Assembly: GCF_000017685.1 (NCBI RefSeq)
Contig: NC_010602.1
Span: 1,753,501 to 1,817,500, forward strand
Direction: 5' to 3'
DNA: 64,000 bases
Source of the DNA: Leptospira biflexa serovar Patoc strain 'Patoc 1 (Paris)'
Lineage (GTDB): Bacteria > Spirochaetota > Leptospiria > Leptospirales > Leptospiraceae
Position numbers and translations under genes: made by a program. Below are positions 19,291 through 30,864 of the stretch, in pieces. The first letter of the stretch is position 1. The number at the start of each line of letters is the position of its first letter. The notes beneath the pieces are model-generated. The model did not search any database. It had not been told where the DNA came from and saw only the letters and a list, made by a program, of their open reading frames with translations.

Positions 19291-20121
19291 TTAAATCTTA
19301 AAAAGTTGGTTATTCGTTTTTTGGAAAACTTTCATAGTCTCTAGTTCTTTTGAAAACAATTTCATCACATATTCGGCGCGTAATTTATCATCCCCTTTCA
19401 ATTGGTTGATTTGATCTTGTGATTTAGATTTGATCTCCTCTGCTATCGGTAAATTGCGTTGGATGAGAGCGAGTTGGCCTCTCGTTAAAAATGCATAAAA
19501 TTTTTCGAGTGGATGACTCTTTTCATCCGTTAAGATTTTTTCTAAGAGTGGGTCTACCAAATCATCGTTATTTGGATCTTCATCCATCAAATACAAATTG
19601 GCAAGGCTTAAGAGTTTCCCCTCTTCCTTGTATTCCGTTGCTTTTTTATCTGAATATAAATCTTCAAAGTAAACAAATCGGTTGGATTTGACTTGGCAGA
19701 TGGTTGCCAATTGTTTTTGGAAATCACTTGTATCAATTTTGTTTTTTTCAACATTATAATTCGTAACAACAAGAAAGAGCAAATCACCCTCTTTTTCGAT
19801 GTAACGAAATCCGATGACGAGTTCAGAATCTTTTTCGTAACCTGGTAAATAAATTTGATTCGGATGTTCTTTTGACGCATGCGTGATCATAAAATCGACC
19901 ATAGACTCGATCTCACTCGGAGAAAAATCCAAGTTCAAGTGACGAAAGATTCGAACTTCTAGGATATGACTTAAATAATACGGGTTGGTTTTTGCAGGAA
20001 ATGGAACATTATTCACCGAAACACGAAACCGAATGTCATAGGGAACGTTTTGCTCAGCAAACGTTGGTTGTGTTAAACAAAATAATAAAAAGGAGAAAAA
20101 AATAACTTCGATACGTTTCAT
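19291..20121 (-). CDS. Exported protein, function unknown
   Basis: This 276-residue protein has a clear Sec signal peptide (hydrophobic core VIFFSFLLFCLTQPTFA, cleavage near residue 22). The mature part has no recognised domain. An early beta-rich segment is followed from about residue 165 by helical, charged sequence with TPR-like spacing (LEKFYAFLTRGQLALIQRN). It is the last gene of the lepA operon, 20 bases after the glycosyltransferase stop, and ends at the shared terminator. Confidence 0.7.
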   Translation of the reverse strand: MKRIEVIFFSFLLFCLTQPTFAEQNVPYDIRFRVSVNNVPFPAKTNPYYLSHILEVRIFRHLNLDFSPSEIESMVDFMITHASKEHPNQIYLPGYEKDSELVIGFRYIEKEGDLLFLVVTNYNVEKNKIDTSDFQKQLATICQVKSNRFVYFEDLYSDKKATEYKEEGKLLSLANLYLMDEDPNNDDLVDPLLEKILTDEKSHPLEKFYAFLTRGQLALIQRNLPIAEEIKSKSQDQINQLKGDDKLRAEYVMKLFSKELETMKVFQKTNNQLFKI

Positions 20122-20141
20122 GTGACCTCATTTTGTATCGA

Positions 20142-21128
20142 TTAGAATAAGGAATCGTCTAACAAAGTCAACAAATCCTTTTGGGGTATGGGTTGATTCT
20201 TACCGAATAATTCTTTCCAATTGCTGAATAATTGTACTTCTTTTCCGCGTTTTTTCCTTCCGTGGATCAGTGTATCCAAACGAAGGAGAATGGCTTTTTT
20301 GAGTGAATTTTGTTTGTTTGTCCACTGATTTGAGTTTTCCTTCCCATTTTCTAGTCCGCCTGGCACCGATTCAGATTTTTGCCAAGTTTCATTGGCTAGG
20401 CAGAGTAAAGAATACAAACGAAAACGTTCGATGGCTTGGAACTTGTTTGATAATTGGTCCTCATGGCCCCCATACCGAACGAGAAGATTTTCTGCAAGTA
20501 AACCGATGGAATGGCCTTGGTATAAAATTCGATTCCACAAATCATAATCCTCGCAGGTTTTCATTTCCTCTCGAAAAGACCCAATGTTTTCCAAAGTTTG
20601 TTTGTGAGCAATGAAACTGGAGCAAGTCACCATACACAATGCCAATGATTCCTCTAAAAAATGACCTGATAGTTTTTTGTATTTACCTTTGGGTTCGAGG
20701 AGATTTCCATTTTTATTCCAAATTTCATTCGTTTGCGAAAAATACAGTTCTTTATGGTCCGTATGGTATTGGATTTGTTTTTCTAGTTTCTCTTTGAACC
20801 ATTCATCATCGGAATCTAAAAAACATACCCAATCACCTAAAGATTTTTGAATCCCAAAATTACGTGCCGCACTCACTCCCCTATGTTCTGTTTGGTGGAT
20901 TTGGATTGATTTTAACATTCTGCCAAAGGATTGGATCTGGCGTTTCCATCCCATCAGTTGGGTCAGTAGATAGGACCAGGTGTCGTCGGTTGAACCATCA
21001 TCAATGATATGCAGTTCCCAATTGGGATAGGTTTGGTTCAGAACAGAAAGGACGGCTCGTTCCACAAGGTGACGTCTGTTATGCGTCGGTATAATGATAG
21101 AAACGAGAGGAAATTCTTCCTTGTGCAT
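20142..21128 (-). CDS. Family 2 glycosyltransferase
   Basis: This 328-residue GT-A fold enzyme probably transfers a sugar from a nucleotide donor onto a cell-surface glycan at the inner membrane. The N-terminus has the GT2 opening VSIIIPTHNRRHLVERAV, then DDGSTDD and the metal-binding FLDSDDEW. A later CEDYDLWNRIL block matches the acceptor-side motif. The ATG at 21128 was chosen. A longer frame reaching 21257 would overlap the preceding gene by more than 100 bases. It starts 5 bases after that gene's stop, so the pair is co-transcribed. Confidence 0.85.
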   Translation of the reverse strand: MHKEEFPLVSIIIPTHNRRHLVERAVLSVLNQTYPNWELHIIDDGSTDDTWSYLLTQLMGWKRQIQSFGRMLKSIQIHQTEHRGVSAARNFGIQKSLGDWVCFLDSDDEWFKEKLEKQIQYHTDHKELYFSQTNEIWNKNGNLLEPKGKYKKLSGHFLEESLALCMVTCSSFIAHKQTLENIGSFREEMKTCEDYDLWNRILYQGHSIGLLAENLLVRYGGHEDQLSNKFQAIERFRLYSLLCLANETWQKSESVPGGLENGKENSNQWTNKQNSLKKAILLRLDTLIHGRKKRGKEVQLFSNWKELFGKNQPIPQKDLLTLLDDSLF

Positions 21129-21133
21129 GATGG

Positions 21134-22204
21134 TCACTTTCGTAGAACCAAATCCAAATGTTGGATCTGGCCTCCTTGGTGGAGGTAAAAAATAGGAGTT
21201 TGGGATTCTAAATTTTCCTTCGCAATCGAAGGAGTTGGATTCTCTCGCGAAATCCATTTCGTGAGTGAAAGAACGGTATTGGCACTATAAATCGGTTCGA
21301 GTAAGATTTCGTATGTTTCATAAAAATTTTGGATCCATTGATTGTGGAATGGTTTCCTTTTCCCAAAACGAGTACCGTTTGCACTTGCTTTCGAATCCAA
21401 ATTGTGTTGGTCCATTTCTAAAATTTGTTCTTCTGGAATGGGGCGTATCTTCATTCCAAGTTTTGATTGGATTCCTTCCACTTTGGATAGCCAAGTTTTT
21501 TTTGGTTCACCGACCATCACTCCGAGAACTTGGACAGAGGAACCAAAAAAAAAATCAAATGCACTGAGAAAACTCACTCCTGATCCGATTTCCATGATCA
21601 GAATGGCGGGATATTTTTTTTTCTTTTGAATCTGGTTTTGGCCAGGGATAAGAATGGAAGGATCTGTTTTTACATTCGCATCAGGTGCCTTAGATTCTCG
21701 TTCGAGGCTTGGATGGTTGGTTCTTTCCATTTCCGCTTGTAATTCCAACCAAAAGGAAGTAAGGCCAATCGTAAGATTTGGATGGAGTCCAAATTCCGGA
21801 AGGCAAAGGCCTTGGAAATGTTTTGAGGTTTCTAAAAATTCGACCTCAGCGATTTTACGATTCGCATAACAACGTACATTCTCTGAATGGCTTTGTACCA
21901 ATCGTTCGTTGTAAGTGCGTAAATTTGGATCTTTGGAATAGGTGATGGTTTCCACACTGATTCCAAATTGTCTGAGAATCGTAGTAAAACTTGCTAAGTA
22001 ATTGCCATGGATGGCGCCCCAGAGTAATACCTTTGGGATTTGATTGGAATGCAAATGCGAAAGGATTCCCATCACCTTCCGCCATTTTGTACCAAATCCG
22101 AACGGGAGTAAGTCATCTCTGACCATCCAAAAATGAGGAAGTTTGGTAATCCTTATGTTTCCATTGGGAAATCCATTGGAGTGCCAGGTTTTGGTTTGGC
22201 ACAT
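21134..22204 (-). CDS. PLP-dependent ACC deaminase / D-cysteine desulfhydrase-like protein
   Basis: This 356-residue homologue of the tryptophan-synthase-beta fold group contains FWMVRDDLLPFGFGTKWRKV, matching the family block KRDDL...GNK.RK with the PLP lysine retained. The C-terminus has LLEPIYSANTVLSL and FYLHQGG, the counterparts of the usual DPVYTAK and HTGG motifs. A charged linker of about 30 residues containing a four-lysine run interrupts the middle. The usual SGNH-like substrate motif is not obvious (GAIHGNYLAS may be its remnant). It may be a divergent or inactive enzyme. GTG at 22207 is an alternative start. Confidence 0.65.
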   Translation of the reverse strand: MCQTKTWHSNGFPNGNIRITKLPHFWMVRDDLLPFGFGTKWRKVMGILSHLHSNQIPKVLLWGAIHGNYLASFTTILRQFGISVETITYSKDPNLRTYNERLVQSHSENVRCYANRKIAEVEFLETSKHFQGLCLPEFGLHPNLTIGLTSFWLELQAEMERTNHPSLERESKAPDANVKTDPSILIPGQNQIQKKKKYPAILIMEIGSGVSFLSAFDFFFGSSVQVLGVMVGEPKKTWLSKVEGIQSKLGMKIRPIPEEQILEMDQHNLDSKASANGTRFGKRKPFHNQWIQNFYETYEILLEPIYSANTVLSLTKWISRENPTPSIAKENLESQTPIFYLHQGGQIQHLDLVLRK

Positions 22205-22216
22205 CACAATGGTTGG

Positions 22217-24022
22217 TTAGTCCCCGGTTTTTAAAATGGATAAGAAAGCTTCTTGAGGGATCTCCACGTTTCCGATTTGTTTCATTCGTTTTTTCCCTTC
22301 TTTTTGTTTTTCGAGGAGTTTTTTCTTACGGGAGATATCCCCACCATAACATTTTGCCGTTACGTTTTTACGAAGGGCAGAGATACTTTCCCGTGCTACC
22401 ACTTTGGATCCAATGGCGGCCTGGAGAGGGATCATGAATTGGTGTCGCGGGATGAGGTCTTTCAATTTTTCAATGATGACCCTTCCCCGTTCTTCTGCTT
22501 TGGTTTTGTGCACGATCGAAGAAAGAGCATCCACTGGTTCCCCATTCACAAGGATGTCCATTCGAACCAGTTTTGAATCACGATACCCTACCTCTTCATA
22601 ATCGAGGGACGCATAACCTTTGGTATATGATTTGAGTTTGTCATAGAATTCAAAAATGAGCTCTGCGAGTGGAAGTTCGTAGGTCAGTTGGAGTTTGTCT
22701 TTGGATAAATACACTGTGTCCAAATGGATCCCCCGTTTTTCGATCACAAGGGACATGATATTTCCCACATAACTTTCTGGGGCAATGATGGTGGCTTTGA
22801 CAAATGGTTCCTCAGACTTTCCAATTAAAATTGGATCGGGCCATTTGCTTGGGTTATCCACTTCGATCACTTCATCCTTAGTGGTGGTGATCCGAAATTT
22901 TACAGATGGGGCTGTGGTGATGAGTGCTAAATTGAATTCGCGTTCCAATCGTTCCTGTACAATTTCCATATGGAGAAGTCCGAGATATCCCACACGGAAT
23001 CCAAATCCAAGGGCTGCGGAATTTTCTCTTTCAAAGGTGAGTGCGGAGTCGTTTAACTTTAGTTTTTCGATTGCATCCACAAGAGCGTCAAAATCTTCTC
23101 CATTGATCGGAAATAATCCTGCAAATACCATTGGTTTTGCATCTTTAAACCCTTTCACATCTTCTGCCGTTTGGCGATTGGCATGCGTGATGGTATCCCC
23201 CGTTTTGGCGTCTCCCATCTTTTTCATACCCGCAACCACATACCCTACATCACCTGCTTGGAGTTCCTCACAGGCTACCATGGAGAGACGATTGATTCCC
23301 ACTTCCGTCACAGTGAACTGACGGCCAATGTTCATCATATGGATCATTTCCCCTTTTTTTAATCGTCCGTCGTATAACCTGACTTTTGCGACGACTCCCA
23401 TATAGGTATCAAAAAATGAATCGTAAATGAGTGCTTTGAGTGGCGCGTCCACATCTCCTACGGGAGGAGGTAATAAATAACAAATGGCTTCTAAGACTTC
23501 CTGAACATTGAGTCCCGTTTTTGCCGAAATGGGAATGGCTTCTTCAGGGTTCAGACCAAGAGATTCCTCAATCATCAATTTGCATTTATCAATGTCTGCC
23601 GATGGTAAATCAATTTTATTGATGACGGGTATGATCCGAAGGTCTAGGTCCATTGCGAGGTATAAATTGGCAAGGGTTTGGGCTTCTACCCCTTGGCTTG
23701 CGTCGACGATGAGGAGAACCCCTTCACAGGCGGCAAGAGATCGGGACACTTCGTACGTAAAGTCCACGTGGCCTGGAGTATCGATCAAATTGAGGTGGTA
23801 TATATTTCCATCTTTTGCGTGGTAATCAAAGGAAGCGTTATTGGCTTTGATTGTGATCCCACGTTCCCTTTCGATGTCCATCGAATCGAGGATTTGGTTT
23901 TTTTGCGTCCTTTTGTCCGTGACAAGACCAATCTCAAGCAAACGATCCGCCAGAGTGGACTTTCCATGGTCGACATGGGCGATGATGGAAAAATTGCGGG
24001 TGAATTTTTGGCGTTCGTTCAC
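22217..24022 (-). CDS. lepA: Elongation factor 4 (LepA) GTPase
   Basis: LepA is a ribosome-binding GTPase that back-translocates or remodels stalled ribosomes. The 601-residue protein has G1 AHVDHGKST at 15-23, the G3 motif DTPGHVDF and the G4 motif NKIDLPSAD. The LepA-specific C-terminal segment with conserved basic stretches ([20 protein letters not shown]) is present. Length is standard. It heads a four-gene minus-strand operon, reading away from eno, whose later genes have no obvious link to translation. Confidence 0.97.
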
Positions 24023-24129
24023 GGTTCCCTCTTGTTTTTAAGTCATTTTCCTGGAACGAGGCTCTTTGTCGAAAAAGTTTATTGTCAGAGGCTTAAAATT
24101 CCTAAGACTGGAAGGAAATTATCCCTTAG

Positions 24130-25446
<1,317 letters not shown>

Positions 25447-25447
25447 T

Positions 25448-25912
25448 ATGACAGCAACCAAAGCCTCTCTTCTTTTAACCTATGTTTGTGCTTTTCTCTA
25501 CTTGGGACTTTTGTCTGAGTCTGGGATGGCAGAACGATTGCGTTTGGAAAAGGATCTTTCCCTACTGAATGCAGAGGTGGAGAGGCTTGTGGTGGAAAAC
25601 CAAGGGTTGGAAGAAAAGGAACGCCGCTTAAAAAACGATACCTATGCCTTGGAACAAGAAGCACGGAAGTATTATCTTCTCTCGGAAACCGCACATGTCC
25701 TCAAGTTTGAAGAATTTCCTGAGAGAGCGGTAACAAAACCAAAAAGCCTACCGACCTCACTCCGAGCAGCAGGTTTTGGTGGGGAGTGGAAAGAACCTCC
25801 CCTCTTTTTGTTACGATTCTTTTATATTTCTTTTAGTGTTTTCCTGATTCTAGGTGTGTACTACAAGCTGAAACGCTTGCCTCATACGTCTAACCAGAAA
25901 AGACTGAACTAA
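25448..25912 (+). CDS. FtsB/DivIC-like septum formation initiator protein with an extra C-terminal helix
   Basis: This 154-residue protein starts with a membrane helix (about 8-24), followed by a coiled coil of about 50 residues ([19 protein letters not shown]) and the LEQEARKYY block characteristic of FtsB/DivIC. Its place right after eno supports a role in the divisome, where FtsB bridges FtsL and FtsQ. It differs from standard FtsB in having a second predicted membrane helix near the end ([20 protein letters not shown], about 120-140), so both termini may be cytoplasmic. Neighbour genes overlap or abut. Confidence 0.7.
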   Translation: MTATKASLLLTYVCAFLYLGLLSESGMAERLRLEKDLSLLNAEVERLVVENQGLEEKERRLKNDTYALEQEARKYYLLSETAHVLKFEEFPERAVTKPKSLPTSLRAAGFGGEWKEPPLFLLRFFYISFSVFLILGVYYKLKRLPHTSNQKRLN

Positions 25913-25913
25913 T

Positions 25914-26522
25914 ATGCCAGAAGAAGAAACACCAGAAAAAGAAATCACCGAAACCATCCAAGATCTCATTAGCGATAAAAACATGGGAAAGAAGTTCCTG
26001 GAAAAACGGAAAATCTTTCTCTGGGGTCCTGTCACTGACGAATCCTCTAAAGAACTCACTGCCAAATTGATGTATTTGGAAATGGTGGATCCTGGGAAAC
26101 CAATTACTTTTTATATCAATAGTCCCGGTGGTGTTGTCACCTCAGGTCTTGTTGTTTATGACACAATGCAAATGATTTCCTCTCCCGTTCATACAGTTTG
26201 TATGGGAATGGCAGCTTCTATGGGATCCATTTTACTCATTGGTGGAAAAAAAGGAAATCGTTACATTTGGCCAAATGGTCGAGTGATGATCCACCAACCA
26301 TCCATTGGTGGGCAAATCCAAGCACCAGCAACGGATTTACTCATCCATGCACAGGACATTGTCAAAACAAAAGAAAAACTCAATCAAATGTTAGCTGACG
26401 CTTGTGGAAAATCCTACGAACAATTGGTGGAAGACACTGATCGCGATTATTATATGGATGCAGAACAAGCACTTGCTTATGGCATCGTAGATAAGATCGT
26501 AAACACAATTGACGTCGTCTAA
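25914..26522 (+). CDS. clpP: ATP-dependent Clp protease proteolytic subunit
   Basis: ClpP forms the 14-subunit chamber that degrades proteins fed by ClpX or ClpA. The 202-residue protein retains the catalytic triad: Ser102 in GMAASMGS, His127 in MIHQPS and Asp178 in TDRDYY. The oxyanion-loop segment INSPGG near 69 is present. The N-terminal 25 residues are charged and longer than in many ClpP proteins. It starts one base after the FtsB-like stop. Leptospires usually encode more than one ClpP, so which paralogue this is cannot be decided here. Confidence 0.95.
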   Translation: MPEEETPEKEITETIQDLISDKNMGKKFLEKRKIFLWGPVTDESSKELTAKLMYLEMVDPGKPITFYINSPGGVVTSGLVVYDTMQMISSPVHTVCMGMAASMGSILLIGGKKGNRYIWPNGRVMIHQPSIGGQIQAPATDLLIHAQDIVKTKEKLNQMLADACGKSYEQLVEDTDRDYYMDAEQALAYGIVDKIVNTIDVV

Positions 26523-27522
26523 CAAAGATTTTAAACCAAGAAGATTTTTAGAAGGTCGACACCTTCAAACTGTCTACAACGTACTCTTTCCTCCAGACAA
26601 CGCTTTGGAGGATGAGTATTATTCCGAAAGCATCCTCATTCCCACAAACGATGGCACTGGGGATACTTTATGGTTAGAACACAATCCTCCACTTGCAAAA
26701 GTTCGAAAACATGCTTCGCCTTGGAACGGTTATTATATAATGCTTGTTCATGGAATGGAAGGAAGTTCTGAATCCCATTATATGGTGAGTGTAGGGAAAG
26801 AAGCCCTAAACCGTGGTTATGGGGTGATCCGAATGAATTTGCGTAACTGTGGCAGGGGTTTAGGACTTGCAAAAAAGCCGTATAACGCAGGACAGTCGGA
26901 AGACATCGAAGTCGTTTTAAAGTACATATACAAACATTTTACAAAGTCCATTTTGGTTTCCGGATTTTCTTTGTCTGCCAATATCGTCTTAAAGTTTTTT
27001 GGTGAAAAGAGAGAACATTATGCTAAGGCATTTACCGCCACTTCCCCTCCCTTAGACTTAAAACGAAGTTGCGATTTTATTGATTCTAGAGCCGGAAATT
27101 TTTACCGAGACCATTTTTTAGATACCATGAAAGAAAAGGTGATGTTAGGCATATATGATATTTCAGAAAAAATGAAAGAACAAGTCCTACGCAGTAAATC
27201 CTTCTTTGATTTTGATGATTTTTTTACGGCACCAATCGCTGGCTATGCGAATGTTTTGGAATATTACAATATTTGTTCTAGTGTGAAATATTTATCTGGG
27301 ATTAAAATTCCAGGACTCATTGTCCATGCGGATGATGATCCGGTGGTTCCCTCAGAAGTTTGGCATGAGATACGATGGAAATCCTATCCTTTGATCCAAA
27401 CTGTACTCACAAAAAAAGGGGGGCATGTGGGTTTTATCAGCGACCCTTCCCCCGATAATCCTGAAGGCAGATGGTTACCCAGGATCCTACTTGATTTTTT
27501 TGATTCCAAGATCAAATCCTAA
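26509..27522 (+). CDS. YheT-type alpha/beta hydrolase
   Basis: This 337-residue hydrolase begins with the family's conserved [17 protein letters not shown] segment, which sets the start at TTG 26509 even though it overlaps clpP by 14 bases. The catalytic triad is intact: Ser in [10 protein letters not shown], Asp in [10 protein letters not shown], His in GGHVGFI. Members of this group (YheT/ABHD1-3 type) act on esters or lipids, but the substrate here is unknown. A7-G6 homopolymers at 27411-27423 encode Lys-Lys-Gly-Gly just before the catalytic His. The frame is intact. Confidence 0.87.
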   Translation: MTSSNKDFKPRRFLEGRHLQTVYNVLFPPDNALEDEYYSESILIPTNDGTGDTLWLEHNPPLAKVRKHASPWNGYYIMLVHGMEGSSESHYMVSVGKEALNRGYGVIRMNLRNCGRGLGLAKKPYNAGQSEDIEVVLKYIYKHFTKSILVSGFSLSANIVLKFFGEKREHYAKAFTATSPPLDLKRSCDFIDSRAGNFYRDHFLDTMKEKVMLGIYDISEKMKEQVLRSKSFFDFDDFFTAPIAGYANVLEYYNICSSVKYLSGIKIPGLIVHADDDPVVPSEVWHEIRWKSYPLIQTVLTKKGGHVGFISDPSPDNPEGRWLPRILLDFFDSKIKS

Positions 27523-27563
27523 CCCTAAAAAATACCAAGGAACGAAACGAAGGACGGTGTACA

Positions 27564-28949
27564 ATGCGTGACCTATTAAAAGAATGTTTATCCGAAGAAT
27601 CTGGATTCGTAGAATTACGTTATCACCATAAAGAAAGTCGTTCCTTTTTTGCGGAACGAGGTCGAGTAGAATCCACTGCCCTACGGAAACGAACTGGTGT
27701 TGGTGTCAGGGTTCTCGAATCGGGTACTTGGGGTTTTGCATCCACTAGCGAAATTTCGAAAGCCTCCATCCAAAATGCCATTCAAATCGCCAAAAAAGCA
27801 GCACGGCTATCTTCTGCTCTTAGAAAAGAGAAAATCCCAAATCTACCGAAGGCAAATTTTGCGATCGGAGATTTTATCGGCAAAGGGATCGAAGACTTTC
27901 GTGGTCGGTCTGTAGAAGAAAAATTAAAAATGGTTCTCGACATTCAAAACGAAGCTGTAAAACAATCCACCAAACTGCAGTCAGTTGGTTGTGGGTATTC
28001 TGAAATTTATGAAGAAAAAGCCATTGTCACGACAGATGGTGCTGATAGTTTTTTTAGTTTGGTACGACCAGAATTTCGAGTCTCTGCCGTCGCAAAAGAT
28101 GATGGGAAACTGGAATCAGGCTCGCATTCCATTGGTGTGACGGGTGGTTGGGACTGTCTCTTTCGTTCCCAATCTGCCACGGAAATTTCAGAAGAAGCAT
28201 GTAAAACCGCAGTCGATTTGTTAACTAGCGAACTTCCCGATGGTGGTCTTTCTACTGTCATCCTTTCGCCATCGATTGTGGGACTTCTTGTCCATGAAGC
28301 CATTGGGCATACTGTGGAAGCTGATTTTGTGTTATCAGGCTCTGTGGCCCAAGGCAAAATTGGCCACCGTGTTGGATCCGACTTGGTTACGTTATGCGAC
28401 TCAGGTAATTCTGAGTTTTATGAAGGAGCTGGAGGAACCATTCCTGTGGACGATGAGGGGATCATTCCTACCAATACTGTCATCATTAAAAATGGAATCC
28501 TAACATCCTACCTTCATAATCGAGAGACTGCGGAACGATTTGGTGTGGCTCCAACGGGATCTGCAAGGGCCTGGGAGTATGGGGACGTCCCATTGATTCG
28601 GATGCGTAATACCTTTTTGTTACCAGGAAATTCCAGTTTAGAAGAAATGATCGCTAGTACCAAAGATGGGTATTATTTAGATGGTGCCAAAAACGGCCAA
28701 GCAGATGCCACAGGTGAGTTTATGTTTGCCGTTCAAAAAGCCTATCGCATTCAAAATGGGAAGGTCACTCATTTGTTAAAAGGTGTGACCGTTTCAGGAC
28801 TTGCGTTTGATGTCTTACAAAATGTAGATATGGTGTCGAAAGAATTTAAGTGGGATTTAGGTTCGGGCCACTGCGGGAAAGGCCAACCTGCGAAAGTAGA
28901 TGCCGGTGGACCATATGTTCGAACTAAAGTGTTGTTAGGTGGTAAATGA
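27564..28949 (+). CDS. tldD: TldD metalloprotease subunit
   Basis: TldD is the catalytic half of the TldD/TldE zinc protease, which trims unfolded peptides such as microcin precursors and CcdA. The 461-residue protein has the zinc motif HEAIGH (in VHEAIGHTVEADF) and a conserved C-terminal Cys in SGHCGKGQP that serves as the third zinc ligand in the family. It is followed by tldE with a 4-base ATGA overlap, giving coupled synthesis of the two subunits. No candidate peptide substrate gene is visible next to it. Confidence 0.93.
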   Translation: MRDLLKECLSEESGFVELRYHHKESRSFFAERGRVESTALRKRTGVGVRVLESGTWGFASTSEISKASIQNAIQIAKKAARLSSALRKEKIPNLPKANFAIGDFIGKGIEDFRGRSVEEKLKMVLDIQNEAVKQSTKLQSVGCGYSEIYEEKAIVTTDGADSFFSLVRPEFRVSAVAKDDGKLESGSHSIGVTGGWDCLFRSQSATEISEEACKTAVDLLTSELPDGGLSTVILSPSIVGLLVHEAIGHTVEADFVLSGSVAQGKIGHRVGSDLVTLCDSGNSEFYEGAGGTIPVDDEGIIPTNTVIIKNGILTSYLHNRETAERFGVAPTGSARAWEYGDVPLIRMRNTFLLPGNSSLEEMIASTKDGYYLDGAKNGQADATGEFMFAVQKAYRIQNGKVTHLLKGVTVSGLAFDVLQNVDMVSKEFKWDLGSGHCGKGQPAKVDAGGPYVRTKVLLGGK

Positions 28950-30328
28950 TGGATCGTGGTGCGATAGAAAAACGATTGAATCACCAAAAAGATTTACTTT
29001 CGAATTTAGTAAAGAAAGCCAAGTCAAATGGAATGGATCAAGTAGAGATTTATTCCAGTTATGGATATTCCGAAGATGTCAGTTTAGAAAAAAATGATTT
29101 AAACAACTGTACAGCGAATGAAGAAAATATGTTTGGAATTCGAGTGATCCACGAAGGGAACCAAGGATTTATTATTTCTAATCATATTCCGAGTTTGTAC
29201 GAGTCCATAGAAGAAGCTTATCAATTGGCCAAAAGCCAAACTACTCCTGATCTTGATTTGATTTTACCTGAAGCCCGACCAATCGACAAACAATTTGATA
29301 CCTATGATATGACTCTTGATTCAATGGGAATCGAAGATTTGGTTTCTTATGCCAAAGAAGCACTTGGTTGGCGAAATGAGTTTTATGGAAAGGTCAATAT
29401 TGATTCAGGTGAGTTTTCGCTTAGCAAGGGTTACAAATTAATCGTATCCTCAAAAGGTGTAATGGCACATGAACTTGGTGCGGAACTTTCTGCCTCTGTG
29501 ATGGGTATGGGTGTGGACGGGGAGCTTGTCGGTAGTTTTGATTACGATTCAGCGAGTGGGTTTCAAAAAGATCAGTTCCAATCACTTTGGAAAAAAGCCT
29601 TTTTTAATTTTGGCGATAAATGTATGGGAGCTCTTTATTCGAAACCAATTTCAGGGTTCCAAGGAAAAGTATTATTACCTCCTGAAGCTGTGTATTCATT
29701 TTTTCTCGGACTTTTTATTGGATCTTTGAACGGGACAAGTTTACGAAAAGGAAAATCGAAGATGGAAGGGAAATTAGGCGAAAAAGTAGCCTCTTCTCTA
29801 CTCTCCATTTGGGATGATCCAACAAATATTGGTTTTATGGGATCGACTGGTTTTGATCGCGAAGGAATGCCTACCAGTTTTAAAAAAGTTCTCACCGAAG
29901 GGGTTTTGGAATCCTACTTTTATAATACCTATGAAGCTAAAAAAGCAGGGCTTATCACATCCAATGGATCGGCGACTGGTGGGGCTCAAAGCCTTCCTGG
30001 TTGTGGACCGAAACAATTACAAATTGCACCAGGTACTTCCTCGAAAGATGAGTTTTTCAAACAACCAGGAAAAACCTTGTTTGTGAATCGAATTTCTGGA
30101 ACAAAAGATGGTGCTTCTGGTGATTTCTCTGGAGTTGTGAAAGGAGGATACCTTTTGGAAGCGGGTGAAAAAATACCGGTCCGAGAGGTGCAAATTGTGG
30201 GCAATGCCTTTGATGCCTTACACCAAATAGAAGCCATCTCAAAAGAAGGCGAATTGCTTGGTGAATCATCCTTTGTGCCCTACCTCTTACTCGATGGATT
30301 TACCGTCACAGGTGTTTCGGAAAATTAA
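28946..30328 (+). CDS. tldE: TldE (PmbA) protease subunit
   Basis: This 460-residue PmbA/TldE protein is the non-metal-binding partner of TldD. Family blocks are seen at the N-terminus (VEIYSSYGYSEDVSLEKNDL) and in the C-terminal domain (GFMGSTGFDREGMPTS, FVNRISGTKDGASGDFS, GNAFDALHQIEAIS). It lacks the HExxxH motif, as expected. The start overlaps the tldD stop by 4 bases. Standard length suggests the complex is functional. Confidence 0.92.
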   Translation: MMDRGAIEKRLNHQKDLLSNLVKKAKSNGMDQVEIYSSYGYSEDVSLEKNDLNNCTANEENMFGIRVIHEGNQGFIISNHIPSLYESIEEAYQLAKSQTTPDLDLILPEARPIDKQFDTYDMTLDSMGIEDLVSYAKEALGWRNEFYGKVNIDSGEFSLSKGYKLIVSSKGVMAHELGAELSASVMGMGVDGELVGSFDYDSASGFQKDQFQSLWKKAFFNFGDKCMGALYSKPISGFQGKVLLPPEAVYSFFLGLFIGSLNGTSLRKGKSKMEGKLGEKVASSLLSIWDDPTNIGFMGSTGFDREGMPTSFKKVLTEGVLESYFYNTYEAKKAGLITSNGSATGGAQSLPGCGPKQLQIAPGTSSKDEFFKQPGKTLFVNRISGTKDGASGDFSGVVKGGYLLEAGEKIPVREVQIVGNAFDALHQIEAISKEGELLGESSFVPYLLLDGFTVTGVSEN

Positions 30329-30330
30329 TC

Positions 30331-30864
30331 ATGCCACAAGAAATTTTAGAAAGGCCACCAGGTGCATCCTTTTTTCTCATCGTATCCTATGAGAATGAAG
30401 ATACTTTTTTTGAGTTAAAAAATTTAGCTGAAAAAAAGTTTTCTAAAATCATGTATGAATCCATCCTTTTACCCAAATGGATCCCTGATGAAACAGAGAG
30501 GGAGTTTGCTTATCCTGGACGATATACAAAGGTTTTATCGTTCAAACAAAGGATTCACAGAGAGGAAATTGTTGAAAAAAAGAAAGAATGTTTGGAATTC
30601 CAGATATTACTTCAAAAAAAAGATTTGAGTGTGTTGTTGATTCCGGGTTATGTAACTTCGCATAACATAGTGATAACAAAATCGAAAGATGATTTCCATC
30701 GAATGTATTTATTCCAAGGAGTATTTGCGGAGACGGTTTATTATTTTACGAGAGGTGTTTTGCAACCACTCTCTTCCACACAAAGTTATTTTAAAGAAAA
30801 GGAAGTCATCTATTTCTTTAATACCTTACGAGAATCCTATGAATTTAATAAGTTTAAAAGCTAA
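30331..30864 (+). CDS. DUF4416 family protein
   Basis: This 177-residue soluble protein matches the pattern I know for DUF4416. The N-terminal block LIVSYENEDTFFELKNLAEK aligns with the usual opening and ILLPKWIPDETEREF with the middle. The C-terminal signature is LLIPGYVTSHNIVITKSKD followed by HRMYLFQGVFAETVYYF and an aromatic QSYF near the end. The family has no established function and is common in deep-branching anaerobes and spirochaetes. It sits 2 bases after tldE, so it belongs to the same transcript. Confidence 0.7.
   Translation: MPQEILERPPGASFFLIVSYENEDTFFELKNLAEKKFSKIMYESILLPKWIPDETEREFAYPGRYTKVLSFKQRIHREEIVEKKKECLEFQILLQKKDLSVLLIPGYVTSHNIVITKSKDDFHRMYLFQGVFAETVYYFTRGVLQPLSSTQSYFKEKEVIYFFNTLRESYEFNKFKS

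Noticed and set aside
27411..27423. A7-G6 tract in the YheT-type gene as a possible programmed frameshift
   Set aside because: The frame is intact and the residues (Lys-Lys-Gly-Gly-His) include the catalytic His region, so no frameshift is needed.
27564..30328. A RiPP or microcin cluster around TldD/TldE
   Set aside because: No precursor peptide, modifying enzyme or export gene is seen. The neighbours are housekeeping or unknown single genes.
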